Assembly (NCBI RefSeq): GCF_004028095.1
Contig: NZ_SBHM01000007.1
Location: 2,046,001 to 2,110,000 of the forward strand
DNA length: 64,000 nucleotides
Direction of reading: 5' to 3'
Origin: Paenarthrobacter ureafaciens
GTDB lineage: Bacteria; Actinomycetota; Actinomycetes; Actinomycetales; Micrococcaceae
Shown here: in pieces, positions 1 to 9,226 of the stretch
How the letters are laid out: every line of letters starts with the position of its first letter
Position numbering within the stretch: position 1 is the stretch's first letter
Made by a program: the position numbers and the translations under genes
Notes under the pieces: model-generated
Told to the model about the DNA's origin: nothing
The model's database searches: none
Seen by the model: only the letters and a program-made list of their open reading frames with translations

Positions 1-1188
1 ATCCTTGGCCTCTCACCCAACGCGGTCTCAGCGCTCGCTCTGCGCGCCCGGGAAGGCTTGAGGAGACAGTACTTACAGGCCCACGTGGCTGATGAACACG
101 ACGATGAATGCGCCGTGTATGCCTCGAAGCTAGGCCAGTACATCCGTGGTGGATTGTCCCGGGCAGCGTCGCGGAAAATGCGTCAGCACCTGGGCGGTTG
201 CTCAAAATGCACCCACGCCCTCTCCGAACTGAAAGATGTCCAAGGAAGCATGAGGGCTGTGCTTCTTCCCATGGTCACCGGAGTTCCGGTGGCTTTATGG
301 GCCGGCAAGGGTGCCGGACTGGGAGTTCTGGGCGGACTTGCCCCGGTAAAGGCGGCCATCGTGGCTCCTGCCATCAGCCAGCCAGTGATGATGGCCGTCG
401 TTGCGGCGGCGGGTTTGGGGCTGGCCTTGGGTGTTTCGGGGGTTGCCGGTCTTTTTGTTCCAGAAACTCCGGTGGTCAACCGTGCCGACTCCATGCAGCC
501 CGAGGCCCAATCTTCTGTCTTTCCCTCGTGGCCACAGTCAACGCCCTCCGGTCAGGCAACAGGGACTCCTTCGGCATCCGCGCAGGAACAGGCCCCCGAG
601 TCGGCACTGCCCTCCGCCGCATCGGCCCCCGCGCAGATGCAGCCAACGGAGCAGGAACAGCAACCATCCGATGAGCGGGAAGTCCCAAAAGCTGCCGGGG
701 TGCAGGGAGCTGCGCCAACGGAAGAGCTGCCGCCGGGAAGTCCACAAGAGTCGCTGCAGCCTCAGCGGGAACCGGTCCCTGCGCCCGATGAACCCGATGA
801 ACCGGATGAACCGGATGAACCGGATCAACCGGCGAATCCCACTGCACTTTCGACCTCTGTTTGGGCGGCTCAGGACGCCCGCACAGGCCTGACCGCGGTT
901 CACGTGCACTTCCTTCAACGAGGGGCAGCACCCTCCGGGCCGGGTACGGCCACCTTCACACTGGGCCCTGATGCCCGCATCCTGGAGAAGTCGTTGACTG
1001 TCCCCAAGGGGTGGACTTGCTCGTTCCAAGGCCAACAAACCGTCACTTGTAACACTGGTTCCATCCGGCCCGGCAAGCTGCACTTCCATATGACCGCAGA
1101 AACCACGAGCCGGCCGGTCGGCGGCGTCCTCACCTACTCCTTCAGTGGCAGCGAATTCAGTACGGGCAACCTCCGCTATGAGTACTGA
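1..1188 (+). CDS. ECF-type sigma factor (3' part) fused to zinc-finger anti-sigma, membrane segment and outer domain
   Basis: The gene enters from the left edge in frame 1; a TTG at 58 is only an internal codon. The first ~25 residues look like sigma-70 region 4 (LGLSPNAVSALALRAREGL), followed by a zf-HC2-like motif (HLGGCSKC, HxxxCxxC). A hydrophobic segment follows at about residues 100-150, then a Ser/Pro/Gln-rich linker with DEP repeats, and a ~110-residue beta-rich C-terminal domain with two cysteines. Known families of this design bind their own sigma part near the membrane and sense an outside signal. The region-4/zinc-finger part closely resembles the sigma factor at 23307-24092, so the two are paralogues. 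It lies just upstream of the polysaccharide genes. That it regulates them is inference. The N-terminal sigma region 2 is outside the window. Confidence 0.8.
   Translation: MLGLSPNAVSALALRAREGLRRQYLQAHVADEHDDECAVYASKLGQYIRGGLSRAASRKMRQHLGGCSKCTHALSELKDVQGSMRAVLLPMVTGVPVALWAGKGAGLGVLGGLAPVKAAIVAPAISQPVMMAVVAAAGLGLALGVSGVAGLFVPETPVVNRADSMQPEAQSSVFPSWPQSTPSGQATGTPSASAQEQAPESALPSAASAPAQMQPTEQEQQPSDEREVPKAAGVQGAAPTEELPPGSPQESLQPQREPVPAPDEPDEPDEPDEPDQPANPTALSTSVWAAQDARTGLTAVHVHFLQRGAAPSGPGTATFTLGPDARILEKSLTVPKGWTCSFQGQQTVTCNTGSIRPGKLHFHMTAETTSRPVGGVLTYSFSGSEFSTGNLRYEY
787..831 (+). repeat. 9-bp in-frame tandem repeat (GATGAACCG)
   Basis: Five near-identical 9-bp units encode an Asp-Glu-Pro run in the linker between the membrane segment and the outer domain of the sigma fusion. 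Such an acidic, proline-rich stretch is probably a cell-wall-spanning spacer and is likely to vary in length between strains. Confidence 0.8.
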
Positions 1189-1312
1189 GCTCGCGGTCGC
1201 GGCGACTGAGCGCTGCATCACACCGTCCGGTACGTCATGAAGGGGGGACCTCCTCCACTGCTTGATAGCAGCACCCGAGGTGGGGCTAGCTATCCGCGAA
1301 CTTAGGGGAAGA

Positions 1313-2227
1313 ATGAAAGCGACGTTGTTCGTCGTTGCGGGCGCGCTTGGCGCCTTGGCGGTGGTTGGGGCCATCGCTCCCGCCGGAAAGAACTGGATAG
1401 TCCGCAGGTTCAGGACACCACACCGATTGAGGTGGGCCATGGCCTGCGCCGGGGGAGTACTGCTTGCCGCGTTGGTGATGAGCCTGCTGACGCCACTCCT
1501 TCGCTCATTGCTTGAGGGCCTCGTCCTGCTGAGCGGAGCCTCGCTGCTGGTGGGCTTCCTCGTGTCCCCGGCATTGAGGATTGATCACGGCGTTGCGACT
1601 CAGCCGCGCCGAGTACTGGCCATCGGAGCGCACCCGGATGATCTTGAATTGGCGTGCGGGGCTACCTTGGCGAAGCTCGCAGATGCCGGGCACGAGGTCC
1701 GCACGTTGGTGATGAGTGCGGGAAGCCAAGGCGGCGACAGCACCGTACGCACCGTCGAGGCTTCATCCGGTTCGGAGTTCATGGGCGCCGCGGAAGTACA
1801 GGTTCACGACTTCAAGGACACCAAGCTGTCCCAGCAGGGCCAGGAGATGGTTCAAACCATTGAGGCCTTCATCAAGGATTTCAATCCGGATGTTGTGATG
1901 ACCCATTCAGGGCATGACTACCATCAGGACCACTTGGCGGTGCATCAGGCCACCATGCGTGCGGCCCGCCAGCACTCATCAATCTTGTGCTTCGAAAGCC
2001 CGTCTGCCACGAGGCAATTCAATCCGAGCGTCTTTGTGGACATCGCAGGCTACGTGGACGTGAAGATCCACGCTGTGTCCATGCACCGCGACCAGAAGGG
2101 AAAGCCCTACATGAGCCCTGAGCGAATCCGCAGCCTGGCAGCGTTCCGGGGCTCCCAGGCCAAGCAGAACTACGCGGAGGGCTTCGAGCCCGTCCGTTTG
2201 CTCGGTTCAGCAGTGGGGGAATTCTGA
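1313..2227 (+). CDS. PIG-L (LmbE-like) family deacetylase, membrane anchored
   Basis: Predicted zinc-dependent N-deacetylase of a GlcNAc-type substrate. The zinc motif AHPDDLE is at residues 106-112 and the second metal motif HxDYHQDH near residue 200, both typical of PIG-L proteins. Two or three hydrophobic segments fill residues 3-85, so the catalytic domain is tethered to the membrane. The ATG at 1313 is chosen over an upstream TTG at 1262 because AGGGGAAG directly precedes it. The stop overlaps the next ATG by one base (TGATG), so translation is coupled to the ATP-grasp gene. Beside a processive GT2 enzyme it may de-N-acetylate the polymer or its precursor; this is inferred from context. 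Confidence 0.82.
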   Translation: MKATLFVVAGALGALAVVGAIAPAGKNWIVRRFRTPHRLRWAMACAGGVLLAALVMSLLTPLLRSLLEGLVLLSGASLLVGFLVSPALRIDHGVATQPRRVLAIGAHPDDLELACGATLAKLADAGHEVRTLVMSAGSQGGDSTVRTVEASSGSEFMGAAEVQVHDFKDTKLSQQGQEMVQTIEAFIKDFNPDVVMTHSGHDYHQDHLAVHQATMRAARQHSSILCFESPSATRQFNPSVFVDIAGYVDVKIHAVSMHRDQKGKPYMSPERIRSLAAFRGSQAKQNYAEGFEPVRLLGSAVGEF

Positions 2228-3141
2228 TGGCACGCTTTCTGGTAACGGGCTTAGGGGGTCCGGCAGGTTCGTCACTGGCGCAGCAACTCCGGTCGCGGGG
2301 GCACTGGGTGCTCGGTGTTGATATGGAGGACGTTGATCCTTCCCTTGCGGACGTCGTCGTGCGCGTATCGCGTGCCTATGCTCCGCAATACCTTTGGGAA
2401 CTGCGTGGGCTTGTGGCTTCACACGGCGTAGATACAGTCATCCCGACAGTCAGCGACGAATTGGTTCTGGTTGCCCAGGCCCGTGATGATTTTGCACCGG
2501 GCGTCGGAGTCGTGATCGGACACCCCGCTCCCGTCCACATAGCCAACGACAAATTCCTCACCATGACCTGCCTGGACACCGCAGGTGTAGGCGTCCCGGA
2601 CTTCGCGCTTCCCGGCAGTTTCGATTCCGCGGAAGAAGCCATGGATTTCCTGGGCGGTCCTATCGTGGTCAAACCGCGCGTCTCCCGGGGAGGACGTGGA
2701 GTCCGCGTCCTTGAGAAGCTCGCGGACCGGGGCCGCCACGCCGCACGAATATGGTCCACTATCGACGACTCATGGATTGTCCAGCGCTTCGCACCCGGAA
2801 CCGAATTCGCGCCTGTCGTTCACCGGGCGGAAGGAGGGTCCGCCGTCGTCGTCGTGCTCGAGAAGACCGAGCTCAAGCAGGGGCGGATAGGTAACGCCGT
2901 GACGGTACGCCGGACAGACAGCCCGGCCAATGCCGACGTAGCCGGGCTGGCCCGGGATGCAGTCGACGCCCTGGCCCTGGTGGGACCGGTGGACCTGGAC
3001 ATCAGGCGCATGCCGGATGGGACTCCCGTCGTGCTGGAAATCAATGCGCGTTTCGGGGCCAACAGCGCACATGCACCGGAGCTTTTGGACAGCGTGTTGG
3101 CTGCCCACGTCCGAGGGCTGCCTTCGGGGCTGGCAGGGTGA
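2227..3141 (+). CDS. ATP-grasp domain protein (carbamoyl-phosphate-synthase-like)
   Basis: 304 residues. It starts with a Rossmann-like fold (LVTGLGGPAGSSLA), then an ATP-grasp domain: lysine and glycine-rich loop PIVVKPRVSRGGRGV near residue 147 and the metal-binding end VVLEINARFG near 268. ATP-grasp enzymes join a carboxylate to an amine or thiol through an acyl phosphate. The substrate cannot be read from sequence. It overlaps the gene before by 1 base and the GT2 gene after by 4 bases, so it surely belongs to the same operon. A role in adding an amino acid or other acyl group to a sugar polymer is a guess. Confidence 0.8.
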   Translation: MARFLVTGLGGPAGSSLAQQLRSRGHWVLGVDMEDVDPSLADVVVRVSRAYAPQYLWELRGLVASHGVDTVIPTVSDELVLVAQARDDFAPGVGVVIGHPAPVHIANDKFLTMTCLDTAGVGVPDFALPGSFDSAEEAMDFLGGPIVVKPRVSRGGRGVRVLEKLADRGRHAARIWSTIDDSWIVQRFAPGTEFAPVVHRAEGGSAVVVVLEKTELKQGRIGNAVTVRRTDSPANADVAGLARDAVDALALVGPVDLDIRRMPDGTPVVLEINARFGANSAHAPELLDSVLAAHVRGLPSGLAG

Positions 3142-4415
3142 CGCTGGTCGACGTCGCGCTTGCCTTTGTCCAGATCGGAGGCCTGGTGATTTTGGCGTTT
3201 GGCGCCGTCAAGATCCTTTACGTTCCCTTGGCTTTGTACTTCAACCGCATCCACCGGCCCCGGGGGGTTAGGCACAAGTACTCCCTGGCCGAGGGCAGGC
3301 CGTTGGTTTCGGTCATCGTCCCCGGCTACAACGAGGCAGTGGTGATCACCAACTGCGTAGAGTCCATCCTGGCCAGCCGTTATCTTCGGCTGGAAATTAT
3401 CCTGGTGGACGACGGGTCAACGGATAACACTGCCTCCATCATGGCCGGGCTTGCGGATCAGCATGACCGGGTTCGTTTCATTTCCAAGGCCAATGGCGGA
3501 AAAGGTGCCGCGCTCAACACCGGAATCGCTGCCGCGCACGGGGATGTACTGATGTTCGTGGATGCGGACGGCATCTTCGCCCCGGACACTGTCCTGTACA
3601 TGCTGGAGGGCTTCGACCATCCAAAGGTGGGCGCCGTGTGCGGCGATGACCGCCCGGTGAACCTGGACCGGATTCAGACCAGAATGCTCGCCATCCTCAG
3701 CCATGTGGGTACAGGGCTCGTCAGGCGGGCTTTGTCGCTGATGCACTGCCTTCCGATCGTTTCCGGCAACATCGGCGCCTTTCGCACGGACCTGGTACGG
3801 CAGGTCGGCGGGTTCTGCGAAGACACCCTGGGTGAGGACCTCGAGCTGACTTGGCGCGTCTATGGCGCAGGCTATCGGGTCAGCTTCCAACCGAAGGCAC
3901 TCGTTTATGCCGAGTCGCCGTCCACCATGGGCGGTCTGTGGCGCCAGCGCGTGAGGTGGTCGCGTGGCCTCCTGCAGACCCTGCGCATGCACGCCAGGAT
4001 GCTGGGCACATGGGATCACGGGCCCTTTGGGCTGTTCCTGATTTTCAACGCCGTCACCATGGTGCTGATCCCTGTACTGCAGCTGTTAATCCTGGGCATA
4101 CTGCCTTTCCTGTATCTCGCCGGCAAGGGACCCATCCCTGGGGAGGTGCTCGCCATCCTGGGGTGGCTGGGCCTTTTCGTATCCTTGCTGCTGATCGTCT
4201 TCTCCATTGGGCTGAACAAGTCCTGGCGCGATCTCCGCTTCGTGTGGACGGTGTTTCTGTGGCCGTTTTACTCAGTCTTCGTGGGGCTGGCGTTGGCGAG
4301 CGCGATCGTCAAGGAATTGCGGGGCAGCCCCGCCCGGTGGAACAAGCTTCAGCGCACAGGGGTGGTCTCAGTCAGTGCAACGGACGGCGACCTCGCCACC
4401 GGATCCCCAACATGA
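3138..4415 (+). CDS. Processive family 2 glycosyltransferase (PgaC/IcaA-like polysaccharide synthase)
   Basis: 425-residue membrane glycosyltransferase. N-terminal membrane helix (about 5-35), then the GT-A domain with VDDGST (90-95), the DxD-type VDADG (141-145), catalytic-base region GEDLELTWR (232-240) and the processivity motif QRVRW (270-274). Three or more helices follow at 290-385. This order is typical of synthases that polymerise and export beta-linked GlcNAc or related polymers. The start is a GTG overlapping the upstream stop (GTGA). Its partners (deacetylase, ATP-grasp, secreted hydrolase-like protein) recall the pga/ica logic but with a PIG-L enzyme. The exact polymer is unknown. 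Confidence 0.85.
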   Translation: MTLVDVALAFVQIGGLVILAFGAVKILYVPLALYFNRIHRPRGVRHKYSLAEGRPLVSVIVPGYNEAVVITNCVESILASRYLRLEIILVDDGSTDNTASIMAGLADQHDRVRFISKANGGKGAALNTGIAAAHGDVLMFVDADGIFAPDTVLYMLEGFDHPKVGAVCGDDRPVNLDRIQTRMLAILSHVGTGLVRRALSLMHCLPIVSGNIGAFRTDLVRQVGGFCEDTLGEDLELTWRVYGAGYRVSFQPKALVYAESPSTMGGLWRQRVRWSRGLLQTLRMHARMLGTWDHGPFGLFLIFNAVTMVLIPVLQLLILGILPFLYLAGKGPIPGEVLAILGWLGLFVSLLLIVFSIGLNKSWRDLRFVWTVFLWPFYSVFVGLALASAIVKELRGSPARWNKLQRTGVVSVSATDGDLATGSPT

Positions 4416-5521
4416 AGCGAAAGATAGCCGCCGCCATGGCGGCGCTCGCGGTGGCGGCGTCATCTCTGGTGATGACGTCGTCATCTTCGGCGCAATCTTC
4501 GCGGCCCGCCGACCGAATGGTCAACCTCGGGTTCGAGGACATTGCCACCAATGATCCCGGGCATCTTCCCCGGCTTGCGGGTCAGCTCGATGCCGTGGAT
4601 GCCACAGCCGTTTCCCTTGCCGTGGGCCGCACCGACTGGACGGCATTTCCGTCCTATAGCAATCCCAACGCTGTCTCCGGTGCAGTTGCGGCGACAGGCC
4701 GGGATTATGTTGCCGAGGCCATCAAGGCCGTAGGTACTTCGGCGGGAGGGCGGCAACGGGACATTGTCCTGACCATCGATGTTCTCCTGGGCAGAAGCCT
4801 TGGGGAGGATCCTTCCCTTGCAGGTCGGAATGCAAGCGGACAACGGTCGTCGTCGTTCGCGAGCGTCAATGCCCTCCGGAACGGGGAGGCGGGTGACCGG
4901 TTGGCCGCCCTGGCATCGGAAGTCGCCGAACGGTATCGCCCGACGGCGGTGGACCTCACCGAGCTGATGTTTGACGACTTCACATTCGGCACTGATGACC
5001 TTGAAGATTTCAAGGCGACCACCGGGCTGAAGGACTGGCCCCGGAACAGCAGCGGTTCCATCGACGCCGCGGACGCCCACCTCCGCACGTGGCGCAGCGA
5101 GGCAGTGGCGGACATCGTCCGCAAGGTGCGTGCCGCCGTCGAGCCTTATGGAGTCCGGACCGAGACCGACGTGCGCTCGCCGCTGGTGCTGGCCACCGGG
5201 GATCGCTCGGACAGTGGGCATGACTACGACCTCCTCCTTAAACAGCTCGATCGTCTCCATGTCTGGCAGTACGTTGGGCTGAACGATGCCGACGCACCCC
5301 CAACCAAGGAGCTGGTCCGGGCCATGAACCGGCGTGCCGGTTGGCGTATGTCCCTGTCGTTGGGCCTGTGGTCATCGGAAGGGGTCATCACGCCTGAGCG
5401 GCTTGGGCGGGAACTCCGGGACGCCGCCCGCGGTGGCGCCGCCTCGGTGTCGGTGACGCCGGCAAGCTTGATGACTGACGAGCATTGGGAGGTCCTGAAG
5501 AAGGCCTGGTCGGGGCGCTAG
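4412..5521 (+). CDS. Secreted glycoside-hydrolase-like (TIM-barrel) protein
   Basis: 369 residues starting at the ATG that overlaps the GT2 stop (ATGA); a longer upstream frame is a shadow of the GT2 gene. A clear signal peptide (residues 1-31, ending SSAQS) precedes a mature protein with motifs such as LMFDDFTFG and LHVWQYVG. The acidic pair DD after a hydrophobic strand, and the context, resemble the hydrolase half of PgaB-like proteins, but I cannot prove homology. It probably trims or anchors the polymer outside the cell. It is the last gene of the overlapping four-gene operon. Confidence 0.65.
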   Translation: MKRKIAAAMAALAVAASSLVMTSSSSAQSSRPADRMVNLGFEDIATNDPGHLPRLAGQLDAVDATAVSLAVGRTDWTAFPSYSNPNAVSGAVAATGRDYVAEAIKAVGTSAGGRQRDIVLTIDVLLGRSLGEDPSLAGRNASGQRSSSFASVNALRNGEAGDRLAALASEVAERYRPTAVDLTELMFDDFTFGTDDLEDFKATTGLKDWPRNSSGSIDAADAHLRTWRSEAVADIVRKVRAAVEPYGVRTETDVRSPLVLATGDRSDSGHDYDLLLKQLDRLHVWQYVGLNDADAPPTKELVRAMNRRAGWRMSLSLGLWSSEGVITPERLGRELRDAARGGAASVSVTPASLMTDEHWEVLKKAWSGR

Positions 5522-5551
5522 AAGCCCCTGTCCGTGTATGTGCGGCGGGCG

Positions 5552-5557
5552 TACCCT
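5552..5557 (+). promoter_or_regulatory. -10 box (TACCCT) for a leaderless start at 5565
   Basis: TANNNT hexamer, 7 nt, then ATG. There is no Shine-Dalgarno sequence, so transcription probably begins at the start codon. Confidence 0.5.
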
Positions 5558-5564
5558 GATTGGC

Positions 5565-5894
5565 ATGGGGATGGAGGGCGTGATTTCCGCAGTTGTCAGC
5601 TTGGGGCTTGTCCTCGCGTCGATCTGGGCGGGGGTGCGTTTGGTGGGTAGGGGCGTCCCGGCGAAAGGGGCTACCGGTACGCTCGGCAGTGTTCTGTCCA
5701 TGATCGAGCCGGCCACCGGTGCGCCTACGCGGTGGGAGTCCGCGGCGGCCGTTGAAGAGATGCGGCAACGCAGGCACGAGCACTTGACGGCGGGGCCCCG
5801 CGTACCGGGCGGCGACCCCTACGACGGCAGGATTGTGCTGGGCCGCGGGCCAACCCGCAAGGACGATCGGCGCTTCACGGAAACCAGTATTTGA
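5565..5894 (+). CDS. Small membrane-anchored hypothetical protein
   Basis: 109 residues with one N-terminal helix (about 5-25, GVISAVVSLGLVLASIWAGV) and a charged, glycine-rich tail. No family recognised. The start at 5565 is preferred because a -10 box lies at leaderless distance; the ATG at 5571 is an alternative. It stands alone between the polysaccharide operon and ppc. Confidence 0.6.
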   Translation: MGMEGVISAVVSLGLVLASIWAGVRLVGRGVPAKGATGTLGSVLSMIEPATGAPTRWESAAAVEEMRQRRHEHLTAGPRVPGGDPYDGRIVLGRGPTRKDDRRFTETSI

Positions 5895-6010
5895 GACGCA
5901 TTCCGCGGTATCCCGGGCTGCCGGTAATATCCCTTGGGAAACATTAGTAATCCGGCTCACAGTATCCAGCGCAGTGTACGGGCCACACCCGATTCCGAAG
6001 GTAATACTCC

Positions 6011-8809
6011 ATGGTTCACACTGCCCAGCAATCCACTGATCTCGCCGCGGAACTGCGAGCCGACGTCCGCAGGGTTTCAACCCTGCTGGGCGAGTCGTTG
6101 GTCCGGCAACACGGTCCCGAATTGCTGGAATTGGTGGAGCAGGTCCGCCTGCTGACCAAGGAGTCCAAGGAAGCGGCGCGTGGCGGCGCCGATGCCACCG
6201 GACCGTGGAGCGCGCACGACGTCGTAGCCCAGGTCCGCGAATTGCTCGCCTCCCTGCCGCTGGAGCAGGCAACCGACTTGGTCCGGGCTTTCGCTTTCTA
6301 CTTCCACCTCAGCAACGCTGCCGAGCAGGTCCACCGGGTGCGGGGGCTGCGGACCAGGCAGGAGAAGGACGGTTGGCTGGCTAAGGCCGTTTCCGAAATC
6401 GCGGGTCAGGCAGGGCCGGAGATCCTGCAGGACGTAGTCAACGAACTCGATGTCCGCCCGATCTTCACCGCCCACCCCACCGAGGCCTCCAGGCGTTCGG
6501 TCCTGGACAAGATCCGTAAGCTTTCCGATGTGCTGGCACAGCCCACTGCGGAAGGCACCTCGGCCAGGCGCCGTCAGGACCGCCAGCTCGCCGAAATCAT
6601 CGATCAGATGTGGCAAACAGACGAGCTCCGGCAAGTGCGGCCGACTCCCGTGGATGAAGCGCGCAATGCCATCTACTACTTGAACAGCATCCTCACCGAT
6701 GCCATGCCGGAGATGCTCACGGATCTTTCCGAGCTCCTGGCGGAACACGGAGTCGAGCTCCCCACAGGCGCCGCGCCCTTGCGCTTCGGCTCCTGGATCG
6801 GTGGTGACCGGGACGGCAACCCGAACGTCACGGCGGCTGTTACCCGCGAGATCCTCCAGCTCCAAAACCAGAATGCGGTCCGGATCAGCATTGCCCTGAT
6901 CGATGAGCTGATTTCCGTCCTTTCCAACTCCACCGCACTGTTCGGCGCTGACCAGGAGTTGCTGGACTCCATCGAGGTGGACCTCAAGAACCTGCCCGGC
7001 CTGGACAAACGGGTGCTGGAGCTCAATGCGCAGGAGCCGTACAGGCTCAAGCTCACATGCATCAAAGCCAAGCTCATCAATACGGGGCGTCGCATCTCGG
7101 CGTCGACGTATCACGAGCCGGGCCGCGACTATGCCACGACCTCCGAACTCCTCGCCGAATTCGGACTCCTGGAAACGTCGCTCCGCAACCACGCCGCCGG
7201 GCTTGTGGCGGACGGTGCCCTGGCCCGTGTCAGGAGGGCGCTCGCAGCGTTCGGTCTGCATTTGGCCACCTTGGACATCCGTGAACATGCCGATTACCAT
7301 CACGACGCCGTGGGTCAACTCGTCGACAGGCTAGGGACGGAGAAGCCGTATGGCTCCCTCACCCGCGAGGAGCGCCTCGCGTTCCTCGGCGAAGAGCTGG
7401 CGTCCCGCCGTCCCTTGTCCGGCCACCCCATTAAGCTCGACGGCGCCGCCGACGGTACGTACGACGTCTTCCGGAGCATTCGCCAGGCCCTGAATACTTA
7501 CGGGCCGGACGTCGTGGAAACCTACATCATTTCCATGACGCGCGGTGCCGATGATGTGCTGGCAGCCGCCGTGTTGGCCCGCGAAGCCGGGCTCATTGAC
7601 CTCTTCGGGGCGAATCCGCACGCACGGATCGGTTTCGCTCCGCTGCTTGAGACGGTGGAAGAACTGCGTGCTTCTGCGGAAATCGTGGACCAGCTTTTGT
7701 CTGATCCGTCCTACCGTGAGCTCGTCCGCCTGCGCGGGGACATCCAGGAAATCATGCTGGGCTACTCGGATTCCAACAAGGAATCGGGCGTGCTCACCAG
7801 CCAGTGGGAAATCCACAAGACCCAGCGGAAGTTGCGCGACGTCGCTGCGAAGCATGGTGTCCGCGTGCGGCTCTTCCACGGCCGAGGTGGTTCAGTGGGG
7901 CGCGGCGGTGGACCTACCTACGACGCCATCATGGCCCAGCCCAACGGGGTGCTTGAGGGTGAGATCAAGTTCACCGAGCAAGGCGAGGTTATCTCGGACA
8001 AGTACTCCTTGCCGGAGCTTGCACGCGAAAACTTGGAACTGTCGCTGGCGGCGGTGATGCAGGGCTCGGCCCTGCACCGCACTCCGCGCACGTCCGAGGA
8101 CCAGCGTGAACGCTACGGCAACGTCATGGAGACCATTTCCGACGCCGCGTTCGCACGGTACCGCGCCCTGATTGACGATCCCGACCTTCCGGCCTACTTC
8201 CTGGCATCGACGCCCGTGGAGCAGTTGGGCTCGTTGAACATCGGCTCCCGCCCGTCCAAGCGTCCCGATTCCGGTGCAGGCCTGGGCGGCTTGCGTGCAA
8301 TCCCGTGGGTGTTCGGATGGACCCAGTCCCGCCAGATTGTTCCCGGTTGGTTCGGCGTCGGTTCAGGCCTGAAGAAGGCCCGCGAGTCCGGCAACACGGA
8401 GCAGCTGATGGAGATGATGGAGCGCTGGCACTTCTTCCGTTCCGTGATCTCCAACGTCGAGATGACGTTGGCTAAGACGGACATGGAAATTGCCGGGCAC
8501 TACGTGTCCTCCTTGGTGCCGCAGGAACTCCACCGGCTCTTCCACATGATCCGGGACGAGTACGAACTGACGGTCGCCGAGGTCGAGAGGCTCACCGGGG
8601 AACTGGAACTGCTGGACGCGCAGCCCACGCTCAAGCGTTCACTGGAAATCCGGGACCAGTATCTTGACCCCATCAGCTACCTGCAGGTGGAGCTCCTTCG
8701 TCGCGTCCGCGAAGAATCAGTGTCCGGAGCTGAAATCGATGAGCGGCTCCAGCGGGCCATGCTGATCACGGTCAATGGCGTTGCTGCGGGCCTGCGGAAC
8801 ACCGGCTAG
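6011..8809 (+). CDS. ppc: Phosphoenolpyruvate carboxylase
   Basis: Cytosolic enzyme making oxaloacetate from PEP and bicarbonate, the main anaplerotic step in many actinobacteria. 932 residues, full family length. Visible landmarks: the catalytic-histidine motif FTAHPTEA near residue 150, GDRDGNPN near 266, the glycine loop [14 protein letters not shown] near 621, [12 protein letters not shown], and the conserved C-terminal end RNTG. GAAGG lies 9 nt before the ATG. It is monocistronic, with an imperfect repeat just after it. The opposing enzyme PEPCK is encoded at 56785 in this same window. Confidence 0.97.
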   Translation: MVHTAQQSTDLAAELRADVRRVSTLLGESLVRQHGPELLELVEQVRLLTKESKEAARGGADATGPWSAHDVVAQVRELLASLPLEQATDLVRAFAFYFHLSNAAEQVHRVRGLRTRQEKDGWLAKAVSEIAGQAGPEILQDVVNELDVRPIFTAHPTEASRRSVLDKIRKLSDVLAQPTAEGTSARRRQDRQLAEIIDQMWQTDELRQVRPTPVDEARNAIYYLNSILTDAMPEMLTDLSELLAEHGVELPTGAAPLRFGSWIGGDRDGNPNVTAAVTREILQLQNQNAVRISIALIDELISVLSNSTALFGADQELLDSIEVDLKNLPGLDKRVLELNAQEPYRLKLTCIKAKLINTGRRISASTYHEPGRDYATTSELLAEFGLLETSLRNHAAGLVADGALARVRRALAAFGLHLATLDIREHADYHHDAVGQLVDRLGTEKPYGSLTREERLAFLGEELASRRPLSGHPIKLDGAADGTYDVFRSIRQALNTYGPDVVETYIISMTRGADDVLAAAVLAREAGLIDLFGANPHARIGFAPLLETVEELRASAEIVDQLLSDPSYRELVRLRGDIQEIMLGYSDSNKESGVLTSQWEIHKTQRKLRDVAAKHGVRVRLFHGRGGSVGRGGGPTYDAIMAQPNGVLEGEIKFTEQGEVISDKYSLPELARENLELSLAAVMQGSALHRTPRTSEDQRERYGNVMETISDAAFARYRALIDDPDLPAYFLASTPVEQLGSLNIGSRPSKRPDSGAGLGGLRAIPWVFGWTQSRQIVPGWFGVGSGLKKARESGNTEQLMEMMERWHFFRSVISNVEMTLAKTDMEIAGHYVSSLVPQELHRLFHMIRDEYELTVAEVERLTGELELLDAQPTLKRSLEIRDQYLDPISYLQVELLRRVREESVSGAEIDERLQRAMLITVNGVAAGLRNTG

Positions 8810-8827
8810 GAGAGCGACCCCGGGGGG

Positions 8828-8887
8828 ACCCGTCGGGATGTGATAGAGCGTCCGGCGAAACCCGTTGGGATGGGATAGAGCGTCCGG
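8828..8887. repeat. Imperfect tandem repeat, two 28-bp units with a 32-bp period
   Basis: Two copies (8828-8855 and 8860-8887) share the core GATAGAGCGTCCGG and differ at about three positions. They lie between the ppc stop and the small gene at 8908. The look of the unit suggests a dispersed intergenic repeat. Confidence 0.75.
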
Positions 8888-8895
8888 GGCGACGA

Positions 8896-8901
8896 TAGGG
8901 T
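8896..8901 (+). promoter_or_regulatory. -10 box (TAGGGT) for a leaderless start at 8908
   Basis: TAGGGT, 6 nt, then ATG, directly after the 28-bp repeat pair, which would cover the -35 region. Confidence 0.55.
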
Positions 8902-8907
8902 GGTGGG

Positions 8908-9213
8908 ATGCCTTCGTTCCAGACCAAGCTGAAGATCACCGGCCTCAAGCCCGGCAATGCGCCGGAGTCCGTGATGGCCGCAGCTGTGGAGGCCCTGGGC
9001 ACCCGCCACCACGTGGAATCGAACCAGCTGGACATTGTGGGCGGTGTGCCCCAGATCAGCCTTCGGTTCACCGTGGACGCCCAGGACTACGCGGGTGAGA
9101 ACGACGCCGCCCGGACGTCCGCTGCCATGGTGCGTGACGCCGTCGAACGCGTGGCTCTGACCGGTGCCCTCTATGTGCTGCGGCGCAGCCGGGGGCGCTG
9201 GTCGCCGATCTAG
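8908..9213 (+). CDS. Conserved small hypothetical protein
   Basis: 101 residues, no membrane segment or signal peptide, with alternating hydrophobic strands and helices. The composition is normal for this genome, and the -10 box at leaderless spacing supports it as a real gene. No family recognised. It ends 13 nt before the convergent DedA gene. Confidence 0.65.
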   Translation: MPSFQTKLKITGLKPGNAPESVMAAAVEALGTRHHVESNQLDIVGGVPQISLRFTVDAQDYAGENDAARTSAAMVRDAVERVALTGALYVLRRSRGRWSPI

Positions 9214-9226
9214 CGGAGGTGGGGCA

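Noticed and set aside
538..1440. Long minus-strand open frame
   Set aside because: Antisense to the sigma fusion with no ribosome site or domain; typical of high-GC shadow frames.
3851..4411. Upstream extension of the secreted hydrolase-like gene
   Set aside because: Lies fully inside the GT2 gene; a signal peptide begins at the ATG at 4412.
8828..8887. Short CRISPR array
   Set aside because: Only two imperfect units with a 4-nt gap and no cas genes.
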